Assembly (NCBI GenBank): GCA_946499505.1
Contig: CAMMSL010000012.1
Location: forward strand, 1-64,000
Origin: an uncultured Lachnoclostridium sp.
GTDB taxonomy: Bacteria; Bacillota; Clostridia; Lachnospirales; Lachnospiraceae
DNA length: 64,000 bases
Direction of reading: 5' to 3'
A model generated the notes under the pieces. That model searched no databases and was not told where the DNA came from. It saw only the letters and a program-made list of their open reading frames with translations. The number at the start of each line of letters is the position of its first letter. Position 1 is the stretch's first letter. Shown here piece by piece: positions 33,312-43,103 of this stretch. A program made the position numbers and the translations under genes.

Positions 33312-35225
33312 ATGAGGATCACAGATCTGCTGGATGAGCGGAGCATTTCCCTTACGGGAACTCCGAAGACAAAGAGCGAGGCGCTTGACCGGATCATCGA
33401 CCTGATGGTCAAAAGTGGAAAAATCAATGACAGAGAGGCATATCGGGCTCAGGTGTATGCACGGGAAGAAGAGAGTACTACGGGGATCGGAGAAGGCATT
33501 GCAATCCCGCACGGGAAATGTGATGCAGTGACTAAGCCGGGACTTGCGGCCATGGTAATAAAGGACGGTGTGGAGTTCGATTCTCTTGACGGACAGCCGG
33601 TCACGCTGATGTTCCTGATCGCGGCGCCGAATACAAAGGACAATGTGCATCTGGATGTCCTGAGCAAGCTGTCGGTACTTCTGATGGACGAGAACTTCGC
33701 GGACAATCTTAGAAACGCGAAGAGTGTGGATGAGTTTCTGAAGATCGTTGACAAGGCGGATGAGGAGCAGAGTGATATCGACGAACGTCTGGCTGATACA
33801 AATGAGGAAGCGGCAGGGGATTTTAAGATTCTTGCTGTTACATCCTGTCCTACCGGAATCGCACATACTTATATGGCTGCGGAGGGTATCGAGAAAGCTG
33901 CCAAGGCGAAGAACTGCTTCATAAAAGTAGAGACAAGGGGTTCCGGCGGCGCCAAGAATGTGCTGACGGATGAAGAAATCCGGGAGGCGGACTGCATTAT
34001 AGTGGCGGCGGACGCTCAGGTGCCTATGGAACGCTTTGATGGAAAGAAAGTGATCGAGTGTCAGGTGTCTGACGGAATCAGCAAGGCAGATCAGCTGGTC
34101 GAACAGGCGATGTCGGGCAATGTCCCGGTATATCATGGAACAGGCGAGGGAGGTTCTGCTTCTTCCGGAAGCGCTAAATCGGGAGGCATAGGGCATAAGA
34201 TCTACACACAGCTTATGAACGGTGTGTCTCATATGCTTCCGTTTGTAGTAGGCGGCGGTATCCTTATTGCAATTGCATTCCTGATCGACGGACTGTCGGT
34301 CGACCTGAATGCACTGCCTGCCGACCAAAGAGCGGATTTCGGAACGATCACGCCTCTGGCAGCGCTTTTTAAAGGGATCGGAGACACTGCATTCGGTTTC
34401 ATGCTGCCGGTACTTGCAGGATTTATCGCCATGGCGATCGGCGACCGGCCGGCTCTGGCCGTGGGCTTTGTGGGAGGTATGATCGCATCCGGCGGAAAGT
34501 CAGGATTTTTAGGCGCGCTTGTTGCCGGATTTGCAGCGGGATATATCATTCTCGGACTGCGCAAGATCTGCGGAAAACTGCCTCAGGCCATAGAGAAGAT
34601 CGCACCGGTCCTCCTCTATCCGGTATTCGGTATCCTGATCATGGGGCTTCTGATGAACTTCGTGGTAGAGCCGATTATGGGAGGCATCAATACAGCGCTC
34701 AACACAGGCCTTTCCAATATGGGCGAGACCAGCAAGGTGCTTGTGGGTCTGATCCTCGGAGGCATGATGGCGATCGATATGGGCGGCCCGTTCAATAAAG
34801 CGGCGTATGTATTCGGCACAGCCTCTATTGCGGCAGGAAACTATGATATCATGGCAGCAGTTATGATCGGCGGAATGACGCCGCCGTGTGCGATCGCACT
34901 TGCAACTCTGCTCTTTAAAAATAAGTTTACCAAAGAACAGAGAGAGACCGGGCCAACCAACTTTATCATGGGACTGGCATTTATCACGGAAGGCGCTATC
35001 CCCTTCGCGGCATCCGATCCGCTCCATGTGCTCCCGGCCTGCATTGCAGGTTCAGCTGTAGCCGGAGCTTTGTCCATGGCATTTAACTGTACACTTATGG
35101 CTCCCCACGGCGGTATCTTCGTATTCCCGGTGGTGGGCAATGCCCTTCTGTATCTTGCAGCTCTGGTGGTCGGTACTGTGATATCTGCGCTGCTGCTCGG
35201 ACTGCTGAAGAAGAAGGTGGATTAA
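33312..35225 (+). CDS. fruA: fructose PTS transporter, EIIABC fusion
   Basis: A 637-residue membrane permease. EIIA (about 1-150) has the phosphorylated His in GIAIPHGKCDAV; EIIB (about 170-270) has the Cys in AVTSCPTGIAHTYMAAEG; EIIC (about 290-637) is the membrane channel with repeated Gly-rich helices. It imports fructose as fructose-1-phosphate, the substrate of FruK upstream. Domain order A-B-C is normal for Firmicutes. Confidence 0.95.
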   Translation: MRITDLLDERSISLTGTPKTKSEALDRIIDLMVKSGKINDREAYRAQVYAREEESTTGIGEGIAIPHGKCDAVTKPGLAAMVIKDGVEFDSLDGQPVTLMFLIAAPNTKDNVHLDVLSKLSVLLMDENFADNLRNAKSVDEFLKIVDKADEEQSDIDERLADTNEEAAGDFKILAVTSCPTGIAHTYMAAEGIEKAAKAKNCFIKVETRGSGGAKNVLTDEEIREADCIIVAADAQVPMERFDGKKVIECQVSDGISKADQLVEQAMSGNVPVYHGTGEGGSASSGSAKSGGIGHKIYTQLMNGVSHMLPFVVGGGILIAIAFLIDGLSVDLNALPADQRADFGTITPLAALFKGIGDTAFGFMLPVLAGFIAMAIGDRPALAVGFVGGMIASGGKSGFLGALVAGFAAGYIILGLRKICGKLPQAIEKIAPVLLYPVFGILIMGLLMNFVVEPIMGGINTALNTGLSNMGETSKVLVGLILGGMMAIDMGGPFNKAAYVFGTASIAAGNYDIMAAVMIGGMTPPCAIALATLLFKNKFTKEQRETGPTNFIMGLAFITEGAIPFAASDPLHVLPACIAGSAVAGALSMAFNCTLMAPHGGIFVFPVVGNALLYLAALVVGTVISALLLGLLKKKVD

Positions 35226-35275
35226 TCAGAAAAATTGGCGTACAATAGAGGAAATACAATTATAAAGAGGTTGTT

Positions 35276-36019
35276 ATGTTATCAGAACAGAGATATGAAA
35301 AGATACTGGCTCTTCTGGATGAAAAGAAGAGCGTTACTGTGGCGGAGATCACAGACCTCCTCGGCATTTCCGAATCTACTGCACGCCGTGATATTACGGC
35401 TCTTGACAGGGCCGGCAGACTGACAAAGGTATTCGGAGGAGCCGTGACAAGTGACGGCTCCTTTGTCACGCAGGAGCCTACGGTCGCCCAGAAAGTGGAA
35501 GTGCAGAAAGCAGAAAAGATTCAGATTGCCCGGTGTGCCGCGGCGATGATCGAGGACCGGGATTTTGTCTATCTGGATGCAGGGACGACTACCGGATATA
35601 TGATCGAGTTCCTTGTCCGGACGAAAGCCTCGTTTGTGACAAATGCGGTGGCGCATGCGCAGAAACTGGCCGCGCAGGGAAATCGCGTATTTCTCGTCGG
35701 GGGAGAATTAAAGAGTTCCACTGAGGCGGTGATCGGTGCCCAGGCTATGGAGACGCTGGAAAGATATCATTTTACAAAAGGATTTTTCGGGACAAACGGT
35801 ATCAGCAGAAATGAGGGATTTACCACGCCGGATGCCGGCGAAGCACAGGTGAAAAGGACTGCCATGCGGCAGTGCCGGATCAGTTATGTACTTGCAGACA
35901 GCACTAAGTTCGGAAACATCAGTGCTGTCACATTTGCTTCTTTTGACGCCGGAATTATCCTTACGGAGAAGATTGTGGAAGGATATCAGGCGGGAGAAAA
36001 ACTGATCCTCTGCCAATAA
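35276..36019 (+). CDS. fruR: DeoR-family fructose operon regulator
   Basis: A 247-residue repressor: N-terminal winged helix (SVTVAEITDLLGISESTARRD, about 20-45) and the DeoR sugar-phosphate sensor (LDAGTTTGYMIEFL, FFGTNGIS, DSTKFG). Placed last in the operon, 50 bp after fruA, whereas many Firmicutes put it first. It likely senses fructose-1-phosphate and controls the operon through the AT-rich repeats before fruK. Confidence 0.9.
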   Translation: MLSEQRYEKILALLDEKKSVTVAEITDLLGISESTARRDITALDRAGRLTKVFGGAVTSDGSFVTQEPTVAQKVEVQKAEKIQIARCAAAMIEDRDFVYLDAGTTTGYMIEFLVRTKASFVTNAVAHAQKLAAQGNRVFLVGGELKSSTEAVIGAQAMETLERYHFTKGFFGTNGISRNEGFTTPDAGEAQVKRTAMRQCRISYVLADSTKFGNISAVTFASFDAGIILTEKIVEGYQAGEKLILCQ

Positions 36020-36027
36020 GAATCGAG

Positions 36028-36627
36028 CTAGTTGATTTTGTAGCATGCCATTTCATAAGGAATAAAATATCCCTGCGCATGCCGGCATACAGGGCATACC
36101 GGCGGTGCCTGATTCCCCTCGTGGATATAACCGCAGTTGGTACACATCCATTTGGACACTGCTTTTGGCTGATACCATGTGCCGGATTCCAGCATTTCCG
36201 CCAGTTTTGCAAATCTCTGCTCGTGGATATGCTCGATTTCCGCGATCTGATGGAAGGCGGATGCCACTTCGGAGAATCCCTCTTCACGGGCAGTATTTCC
36301 AAATGCCTGATAGACGTCGGCAAATTCTTCGTGTTCATTGTGCTCTGCAGCGCGAAGAAGTTCAGGCAGGCTGTCCTGCTGGTCGACAGGATAGCTTCCG
36401 TCGATATGGATCGTCTGCCCGGACAGATCCTTCAGAAGTTCATAAAAACGCTCGGCGTGGGCACGCTCCTGATCCGCGGTATAGCGGAAGATTTCTGCGA
36501 TGGTGAGCATACCTTCTTTTTCCGCACGCTCTGCCGCTATCGTATAGCGGTTGCGGGCCTGACTTTCCCCTGCGAAGGCTCTCATAAGGTTTTCTTTTGT
36601 CATACTTTCAGAAAAATTAACAGCCAT
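36028..36627 (-). CDS. rubrerythrin
   Basis: A 199-residue oxygen-defence protein reducing hydrogen peroxide. The N-terminal ferritin-like diiron domain (about 1-145) carries the EXXR/EXXH ligands (GESQARNRY, DQERAHAERF, EHNEHEEF, EIEHIHEQRF), and the C-terminal rubredoxin-like Fe(Cys)4 site is CTNCGYIHEG...CPVCRHAQ. Start 36627 chosen from AAAGGAG eight bases upstream. Convergent with fruR with only 8 bp between stops. Shows an anaerobic host. Confidence 0.95.
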   Translation of the reverse strand: MAVNFSESMTKENLMRAFAGESQARNRYTIAAERAEKEGMLTIAEIFRYTADQERAHAERFYELLKDLSGQTIHIDGSYPVDQQDSLPELLRAAEHNEHEEFADVYQAFGNTAREEGFSEVASAFHQIAEIEHIHEQRFAKLAEMLESGTWYQPKAVSKWMCTNCGYIHEGNQAPPVCPVCRHAQGYFIPYEMACYKIN

Positions 36628-36687
36628 GATACACACTCCTTTTTCATTTTAAGGAAAGTATGTGCCATGGCTGTCAGTTTTATACAT

Positions 36688-37704
36688 TTAGTTGAATCCG
36701 ATCAGACGTCTTGCCACGCTGTATGCGAGGGAAGAAACCTTTCTGCCCGGGCGCCCCGGCAGGTTCATGGTCTGTCCGAGGATGCCATAGCGGATCTTGA
36801 TATAAGTCTTGTAATCTTTCCGCTTCAGATAGTCCCAGAGCTCTTTCTTTTTGACCAGATTTTCCTGCTTTTTAGAGCGGATACACAGAATTGATGAGAC
36901 TGTCATCATGATCGCCAGATAGTTGATCATATATTTCCGGAGCTTTTTGCTCGTGATCATGCGAAGCTCGTACATTGCGATCATAGTCTTTGTGACAAAG
37001 AGCTGCTGGTCAATCCTGCTGATCATTACCTTTTCGTTGACGGACTGGTCCTCGCGTCCGATGAAATACCGGTAGAAGTCCACGTTCAGGTAATACAGTG
37101 TGCGTACGTGCGGCAGCGGATAATATACATAGATATTGTCGACATAGAAGGTATGTTTCGGCAGTTCCAGCTGGCAGAGCTTGAGCATCTCCGTGCGGTA
37201 GATGACGGAGTGCATCAGAATGTACTGATCCAGACGGAAACGTCCGATATCATCCCAGCGGAAAATCTGGTTTTCCGGAAGCACGTTGTCGTAGCGGATT
37301 ACTTTTTTATGCTCCATGCCGACTTTTTCGTATACATAGTTTGCGATGACCATATCGACCTCAGAGTCCGCTTCGACAAAGCCTTTGACTGCATCGAGAA
37401 TCTTGAGGAGCGAATCTTCATCCACCCAGTCATCGCTGTCCACAACTTTAAAATATTTCCCTGTGGCGTGTTGCAGCCCGCAGTTGACAGCGTCGCCGTG
37501 TCCGCCGTTTTCCTTGTTAATGGCTTTCACGATAGTGGGATATTTTTCCTGATAGCGCTCGGCTATTTTCTGTGTACCGTCTTTGGAACCGTCGTTGACT
37601 ATGAGGATCTCCACATCCTCCCCGCCGACAAGGATTGAGTTGATTGCCTTTTCCATATATGCTTCCGAGTTGTAGCACGGTATGGCAAATGATATATATT
37701 TCAT
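36688..37704 (-). CDS. glycosyltransferase family 2
   Basis: A 338-residue GT-A enzyme: ISFAIPCYNSEAYM at the start, NDGSKDGTQ, GGHGDAVNCGLQHA and the metal/nucleotide motif VVDSDDWVDE. The C-terminal 120 residues are basic and lack clear membrane helices. Likely adds sugars to a cell-envelope glycan; donor and acceptor are unknown. No polysaccharide cluster is adjacent. It could be read with the rubrerythrin gene downstream on the minus strand (60-bp gap). Confidence 0.88.
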   Translation of the reverse strand: MKYISFAIPCYNSEAYMEKAINSILVGGEDVEILIVNDGSKDGTQKIAERYQEKYPTIVKAINKENGGHGDAVNCGLQHATGKYFKVVDSDDWVDEDSLLKILDAVKGFVEADSEVDMVIANYVYEKVGMEHKKVIRYDNVLPENQIFRWDDIGRFRLDQYILMHSVIYRTEMLKLCQLELPKHTFYVDNIYVYYPLPHVRTLYYLNVDFYRYFIGREDQSVNEKVMISRIDQQLFVTKTMIAMYELRMITSKKLRKYMINYLAIMMTVSSILCIRSKKQENLVKKKELWDYLKRKDYKTYIKIRYGILGQTMNLPGRPGRKVSSLAYSVARRLIGFN

Positions 37705-37869
37705 ATTTTTCCTCCCCGCAGTAATGCGTTTATTTATTACTGTTCAGGCAACAGTTTTGTTTGCGACTTTAGTATACCATTGATCACTGCATATTGTAAA
37801 ATTTATTTTTTTCAGATATAGTAGAGGTATCGGTTTTGATCGGTACATGAAGTGTTAAGGAGGAGACCA

Positions 37870-39093
37870 ATGAAGAAAAATGTGATCGTAGGGCAGTCAG
37901 GCGGGCCGACTGCTGTGATAAATGCAAGCCTGTACGGTGTTGTATATGAGGCGCTGAACAGAGAAGATGCATGCGGGACGGTATATGGGATGATCAACGG
38001 AATTGAGGGATTTCTAAACGATCAGATCATGGATATGGAGCCGCTGGAGCGGTCCGGCGAACTGGAGCTGATCAGGACGACGCCGGGATCCTATCTGGGC
38101 TCATGCAGATATAAGCTGCCGGAGGATCTTGGCGATGAAGTATATCCGAAACTGTTTGAGAAGTTCGAACAGTACGGGATCGGATATTTCTTCTATATCG
38201 GCGGCAATGATTCCATGGATACGGTGAGCAAGCTCTCCCGTTATGCGGAAAAAACAGGAAGCAGTATCCGGTTCATGGGAATCCCGAAGACCATCGACAA
38301 TGATCTGGTACGCACGGACCATACGCCTGGCTTTGGGAGCGCTGCAAAATATGTGGCGTCTACCGTGCGTGAGATCGCGGTCGATGCGTCTGTATATGAT
38401 AATAAGAAGTCTGTCACCATCGTGGAGATCATGGGACGCCATGCGGGATGGCTGACGGCGGCCGGCGTCCTTGCACGGAAGTTCGAGGGAGACAATCCGG
38501 TGCTGATCTACCTGCCGGAGATGGCATTTGATCCGGAGAAATTTATTTCCGATGTGAAAGAAGCACTTGGGAAAGTGTCGAATCTGGTCGTATGCATTTC
38601 GGAAGGCATTAACGATGGAAACGGAACATTTATCTGTGAGCTTGCAAGCGATGTGGGCGTAGATAATTTCGGGCATAAGATGCTCACCGGTTCCGGAAAA
38701 TATCTGGAGAACCTGGTGAAAGAGAAGATTGGGGTAAAAGTAAGATCCATCGAACTGAATGTATGCCAGAGATGTTCCTCTGCAATGCTCTCAGGAACGG
38801 ACCAGAAAGAAGCCATTGCCTCCGGTGCGTACGGGGTGAAATGCGCCATCGAGGGCGAGACAGGAAAGATGATCGGCTTCTCCCGTCTGCCGGGCGAAGA
38901 TTATAAGATCGATTATGTTGCGGAAGACGTAAACCTGATCTGCAATCAGGAAAAGACCGTACCCCTTGAGTGGATTACGGGGAACGGTTCGGATATCGGG
39001 CAGGAGTTTATTGATTATGCGCTGCCTCTGATTCAGGGCGAGGTAAAAGTGCCGATGAAAGACGGGCTGCCGCTTTTTGCTTACCGGAAATGA
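37870..39093 (+). CDS. 6-phosphofructokinase, pyrophosphate-dependent type
   Basis: A 407-residue PFK. N-terminal GQSGGPTAVINASL; the donor-site motif reads IGGNDSMDT with Asp where ATP enzymes have Gly (GGDGS), and FMGIPKTIDNDL has the Lys typical of PPi enzymes; both point to pyrophosphate as phosphoryl donor. Length exceeds the 320-residue ATP-PFK. Start 37870 is supported by AAGGAGG; the frame extends to 37852. This would link the DHAP and fructose-1,6-bisphosphate made by neighbouring pathways to reversible glycolysis. Confidence 0.9.
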   Translation: MKKNVIVGQSGGPTAVINASLYGVVYEALNREDACGTVYGMINGIEGFLNDQIMDMEPLERSGELELIRTTPGSYLGSCRYKLPEDLGDEVYPKLFEKFEQYGIGYFFYIGGNDSMDTVSKLSRYAEKTGSSIRFMGIPKTIDNDLVRTDHTPGFGSAAKYVASTVREIAVDASVYDNKKSVTIVEIMGRHAGWLTAAGVLARKFEGDNPVLIYLPEMAFDPEKFISDVKEALGKVSNLVVCISEGINDGNGTFICELASDVGVDNFGHKMLTGSGKYLENLVKEKIGVKVRSIELNVCQRCSSAMLSGTDQKEAIASGAYGVKCAIEGETGKMIGFSRLPGEDYKIDYVAEDVNLICNQEKTVPLEWITGNGSDIGQEFIDYALPLIQGEVKVPMKDGLPLFAYRK

Positions 39094-39157
39094 TTGCTCT
39101 GCGAGAAGGGTACAGACTGGCGTGAGGACCGGACTGCAGGTCTGCGTCGGCGCCGGA

Positions 39158-40141
39158 TCAGCACAGCTGTGTAGGACATTCTTTTCCGGCTGCCATCTCA
39201 ACTAGTCCGCGCACTCCGCAGTATACCATGCTCTTAACGGCGCTGTCTGTGTAAAAAGCCATGTGCTGGGTGTGGATAACATTTTTAAATTGTCTTAAAT
39301 AAGCCATATCACGGTTGGAGAGGATATCGGTACGCAGATCCCTGTGGACGATATCCTCTTCGTATTCTATGCAGTCAAGTCCCAGCGCTCCGATCTGCTC
39401 GGATTCGATGCCGGAGATCAGCGCCTTGATGTCTGTGAGAGCACCTCTTGCGCAGTTGATCAGCACAACACCCTTCTTCATTCGGGAGAGGGCCTCGGCA
39501 TTGATCATATGGTAGGTCTCCGGGGTGAGCGGAAAGTGCAGGGAGATTACGTCGGCTTTCCGGTAAATGGTTTCGAGAGAGACGTATTCGGCAAGATCTG
39601 ATACGGCAGGATTTTCGTGCCGGTTACAGGCGAGGATGCGGCAGCCGAAACCCGACAGCTCTTTTATGACCGCGCTTCCGATCTGTCCGGTGCCTATGAT
39701 TCCCACAGTGAGATCTTTCAGTTCCCTGCCCATGAGTCCGGTGAGGGAGAAATCATTGACCTGTGTACGCCAGAGCGCCTGTTTGTAATTGCGCAGGCAG
39801 AGCAGGATCATCATGATCGTATAATCCGCAACACCATGGGGATCATAACACGCGTTGCACACATGCAGCCCGATCCGGCGCGCGTGATCAATGTCGATAT
39901 GATTGTATCCGATCGTCCGTGTGGACAGGCAGAGTACGCCGCGTTCTTTCAGCATATCAAGCTCGGGCCTGCGGTAATTGTACATACCGAGGACAGTGAC
40001 TCCGCATCCGGGCTCCAGCTTTGAAATCGCGTTCCCGGTCAGCCCTTCCGGGTGCAGCTCCAGTTCGATTCCCGGAATTTCGGATAACTCTTCAAAATAT
40101 TCCCTTTCATCATCTCTTACTTCAAATGCATATATTTTCAT
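39158..40141 (-). CDS. D-2-hydroxyacid dehydrogenase (D-lactate dehydrogenase-like)
   Basis: A 327-residue NAD-dependent dehydrogenase. The Rossmann motif is VGIIGTGQIGSAVI, followed by the INCARGAL block with the catalytic Arg, then an acidic Glu region (GLDCIEYEEDI) and His in TQHMAFYTDSAV. The HM-A-FYT ending is typical of the D-LDH/VanH branch. It probably makes D-lactate from pyruvate; a VanH-like role is not supported because no van genes are present. Has a consensus promoter upstream. Confidence 0.85.
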   Translation of the reverse strand: MKIYAFEVRDDEREYFEELSEIPGIELELHPEGLTGNAISKLEPGCGVTVLGMYNYRRPELDMLKERGVLCLSTRTIGYNHIDIDHARRIGLHVCNACYDPHGVADYTIMMILLCLRNYKQALWRTQVNDFSLTGLMGRELKDLTVGIIGTGQIGSAVIKELSGFGCRILACNRHENPAVSDLAEYVSLETIYRKADVISLHFPLTPETYHMINAEALSRMKKGVVLINCARGALTDIKALISGIESEQIGALGLDCIEYEEDIVHRDLRTDILSNRDMAYLRQFKNVIHTQHMAFYTDSAVKSMVYCGVRGLVEMAAGKECPTQLC

Positions 40142-40179
40142 GAGGGGCCTCCTGATCTGATTAGTATTGACTGCAGACC

Positions 40180-40208
40180 AGTATAAAAAACAGGGAAAAA
40201 CCTGTCAA
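40180..40208 (-). promoter_or_regulatory. promoter of the D-2-hydroxyacid dehydrogenase gene
   Basis: On the minus strand TTGACA (40208-40203), 17-bp spacer, TATACT (40185-40180): near-perfect consensus. The spacer includes an AGGTTTTTCCCT stretch. Confidence 0.8.
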
Positions 40209-40346
40209 TCCAACGCTTTGACGCGGGAAACCGCTGCGGTGTGAAGCGGCGAATTGAGTATCGGATATCTGATGCAGAAACATGCTGCATATGATTTATC
40301 AGATTGGGGCAGGCCCATATGAAAGTTATATGAGCAGGAGGTATAT

Positions 40347-42104
40347 ATGAGTCAGAAGGTGGAAAATATCCTCAACCTCGCCCTCGACGCAACCCCGGAA
40401 GAGCGGGCGCGTTCCGGAGAGCTGGACGTCGGTTATGACCCGGAAGAGCGGGAGTGGGAATTGATCGTAAAATATTCCGGCAGTCTGGAATCTGTCAGGA
40501 GTATCTCAACGTCTGTGACGGAGCTGATGAACGGATACGCGGTGATCGTGGTTCGGGAGGAGCGGATTGAAGAGCTTGCAGGCATTCCGGAAGTGGAATT
40601 TATCGAGAAGCCGAAAAGCCTTTATTTTCAGGCGGACGCGGGACGTCAGGTTTCCTGCATTGATACCGTCCAGAGTGCGCCGTACAATCTGAGCGGCCGG
40701 GGCGTTCTGATCGGGATCGTAGACAGCGGGATTGATTATGCGAATCCGGATTTCAGGAATGAGGACGGAACCACGAGGATCGTATCGCTGTGGGATCAGT
40801 CGGCATCAGGGAATCCTCCTGCGGGATATACTGTGGGCAGTGAGTTTACAAGAGAAGAAATCAATACAGTGCTGGAAGAGAACGCTTCAGGCGGCTTTCC
40901 GGGCTTAGACATGGGGATGGTTTTAAGCCGTGATATGAGCGGACACGGAACTGCCGTAGCCGGGATCGCGGCAGGAAATGGAAGAGGAAGTGAGGGCCGG
41001 ATATACCGGGGCACGGCGCCGGAGTCTGAGCTTATTATCGTGAAGATGGGGATACCGCGTCAGGAGGGATTCCCTCGCACGACCGAACTGATGATGGGTG
41101 TGGATTATGTGATCCGAAAAGCACTTGAGCTGAGGATGCCTGTGGCTGTCAATATCAGTTTTGGTAATACATACGGCTCCCATGACGGCACTTCTCTTGT
41201 GGAGAGATTTCTGAATGATATCGCCGATACATGGAAAAATGTCATATGTATCGGCAGCGGCAACGAGGGTACGACCGCGGGGCATACGGCAGGACGGGTA
41301 TCGGATGAGGAAGAAGAGGTTCAGGAGCTGGCCGTTCAGGAGCGGGAACCGGCATTAAATATACAGATCTGGAAATCCTATGTGGATGAAATGGATATTT
41401 CTATATCCAGTCCTTCGGGCGAACGTGTGGGACCTTTGCGGGAGATACTAGGCCCGCAGCGGTTTGTACTGGGAGATACCGAACTGCTGGTTTATTACGG
41501 GGAACCGAAACCTTACAGTGTCAGGCAGGAAATTTATATATCCTTTATACCCCGGCAGTCTTATGTGGACAGCGGCGTATGGCAGATCGTACTGACTCCG
41601 CGGCGGATTGTGGACGGTGTGTATCAGATGTGGCTTCCGGCACAGGCGGCGCTGAATGTGGGAACTTCTTTCCTGACGCCTGTCAGTACCTCCACCCTTA
41701 CGATTCCTTCCACAGCTTCCCTTGCAGTAACAGTGGCGGCGTATGACGCGAGGACATTTTCCTATGCGGACTTTTCGGGAAGAGGGCCGGCGGCAGTCTA
41801 TGAGGGAAGCAATGTGTTAAAACCAGACCTCGCGGCACCCGGAGTACTGGTCAACGCGCCTGTTCCCGGCGGCGGTTACAGTGCCTTTTCCGGCACTTCG
41901 TTCGCTGCGCCTTTTGTAACGGGAAGCGCGGCTCTTTTGATGGAATGGGGGATCGTGCGGGGCAACGATCCATATCTGTACGGGGAAAAAGTGAAGGCGT
42001 ATCTGAGGCGAGGTGCAAGAGAACTGCCGGGGTACAGTGTGTGGCCGAACTCACTGCTGGGGTTCGGGGCGTTGTGCGTCAGGGACAGCCTGCCGAACGG
42101 TTGA
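40347..42104 (+). CDS. S8 subtilisin-like serine peptidase (Csp-like)
   Basis: A 585-residue subtilase. The triad is intact: Asp126 in GIVDSGIDYANPDF, His200 in MSGHGTAVAG, and Ser near 525 in AFSGTSFAAPFVTG. A large insert of about 150 residues lies between the His and Ser blocks, as in the clostridial Csp protease family (germination proteases in spore formers). The first 100 residues may be a prodomain; no classical signal peptide. A damaged partial copy lies 4.5 kb downstream. Its last 54 bp overlap the convergent AraC gene. Confidence 0.9.
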   Translation: MSQKVENILNLALDATPEERARSGELDVGYDPEEREWELIVKYSGSLESVRSISTSVTELMNGYAVIVVREERIEELAGIPEVEFIEKPKSLYFQADAGRQVSCIDTVQSAPYNLSGRGVLIGIVDSGIDYANPDFRNEDGTTRIVSLWDQSASGNPPAGYTVGSEFTREEINTVLEENASGGFPGLDMGMVLSRDMSGHGTAVAGIAAGNGRGSEGRIYRGTAPESELIIVKMGIPRQEGFPRTTELMMGVDYVIRKALELRMPVAVNISFGNTYGSHDGTSLVERFLNDIADTWKNVICIGSGNEGTTAGHTAGRVSDEEEEVQELAVQEREPALNIQIWKSYVDEMDISISSPSGERVGPLREILGPQRFVLGDTELLVYYGEPKPYSVRQEIYISFIPRQSYVDSGVWQIVLTPRRIVDGVYQMWLPAQAALNVGTSFLTPVSTSTLTIPSTASLAVTVAAYDARTFSYADFSGRGPAAVYEGSNVLKPDLAAPGVLVNAPVPGGGYSAFSGTSFAAPFVTGSAALLMEWGIVRGNDPYLYGEKVKAYLRRGARELPGYSVWPNSLLGFGALCVRDSLPNG

Positions 42105-42986
42105 GCACTGCTTTTCTGAATTCCGGTATTCTTTCGGGCTTTTGCCGAGCTTTCTGCGGAAGGTCTCGGCATAGTAGCTGGCACTGCCGAAGCCGGTTGA
42201 GAGTGCGATTTCTGTAACTGTCATATCCGTATCATGCAGCAGTTCCATGCTTTTTCTCAATCGGTAATGCGTCAGATATTCATTAGGAGTACGTGAAAAA
42301 TATCTGGCAAAGAGACGGCAGCATTTACTCTGCCCCACAGCGCCGGAAGCTGCGATCTCTGCAAGAGATATCTTTTTCCTGTAATTAGTCTGAATAAATC
42401 TTACCATATTTTTTATGATCAGAAGGTTTTGGCTTTTCCGGGGCTTTTTTCTGTCGCTGTCGGGAAGGTGTCTGCTGAGCTGTGCCCAGATCGCTGCAAA
42501 GGCGGACAGTACTTCAAGCGGAGCAAGGGATGATTCTCTGTTATGATATATGAGATACAGGCGGGACAGTATCTCCCGGTGCCAGCCGGTATCAGAACGA
42601 AGCTTAAGAAAAGGCAGTCTGCTGTTTCTCAGCAGCGGCTTTATAAAATCATTCTCATATGCCGGAAGAGAAGAGAGAAGTACCGGATGAAGCAGGATAC
42701 AGAAAAAATCACACTCCTGCTCCTCATCAGAAAAGCCGAAATGCATCTGCCCGGCATTCACAAATATTCCATCTCCTTCTTCAAGTTCTGTGATATCCTC
42801 ATTTACGTTATATTTCATCCTCCCGGACAATACACAGAGAAATTCGATGTCATCATGCCAGTGGTCAGGCGCGCGGTATTCCGGATAACCGGACAGCAGA
42901 CCTCTGCGGATATAAATCGGATAATCCGGGTTGTTATATTGTACTCTTTCTGAATAGTCATCGTTCAGTCTAATAGAAGAATTCAT
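42051..42986 (-). CDS. AraC-family transcriptional regulator
   Basis: A 311-residue regulator with an N-terminal cupin (APDHWHDDIEFLCVLSGRM, about 35-110) and two C-terminal helix-turn-helix units (IALSTGFGSASYYAETFRRKLGKSPKEYR at the end, given here as two blocks of the AraC signature IALSTGFGSASYY and FRRKLGKSPKEYR). The 3' end runs 54 bp into the S8 protease gene on the other strand. Ligand and targets unknown; it diverges from the PHP phosphatase gene, a possible target. Confidence 0.88.
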   Translation of the reverse strand: MNSSIRLNDDYSERVQYNNPDYPIYIRRGLLSGYPEYRAPDHWHDDIEFLCVLSGRMKYNVNEDITELEEGDGIFVNAGQMHFGFSDEEQECDFFCILLHPVLLSSLPAYENDFIKPLLRNSRLPFLKLRSDTGWHREILSRLYLIYHNRESSLAPLEVLSAFAAIWAQLSRHLPDSDRKKPRKSQNLLIIKNMVRFIQTNYRKKISLAEIAASGAVGQSKCCRLFARYFSRTPNEYLTHYRLRKSMELLHDTDMTVTEIALSTGFGSASYYAETFRRKLGKSPKEYRNSEKQCSTVRQAVPDAQRPEPQQ

Positions 42987-43038
42987 TATATTACCTCGCA
43001 GGATTGTTATAGAATTATGCAGGTATCTGATAGAAACC

Positions 43039-43067
43039 TTGCAAAATGTACAGTAAAATCATATTAT
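43039..43067 (+). promoter_or_regulatory. promoter of the PHP-MATE-acetyltransferase unit
   Basis: TTGCAA at 43039-43044 and TATTAT at 43062-43067, spacer 17 bp, 36 bp before the PHP gene start. Confidence 0.65.
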
Positions 43068-43103
43068 GAATAAATCTTGAAGTCAAGTTCGAAAGGAGTA
43101 CAG

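Noticed and set aside
39158-40141. VanH-type D-lactate dehydrogenase of a glycopeptide-resistance cluster
   Set aside because: No ligase (VanA-like) or VanX dipeptidase gene is nearby; it is a lone D-2-hydroxyacid dehydrogenase.
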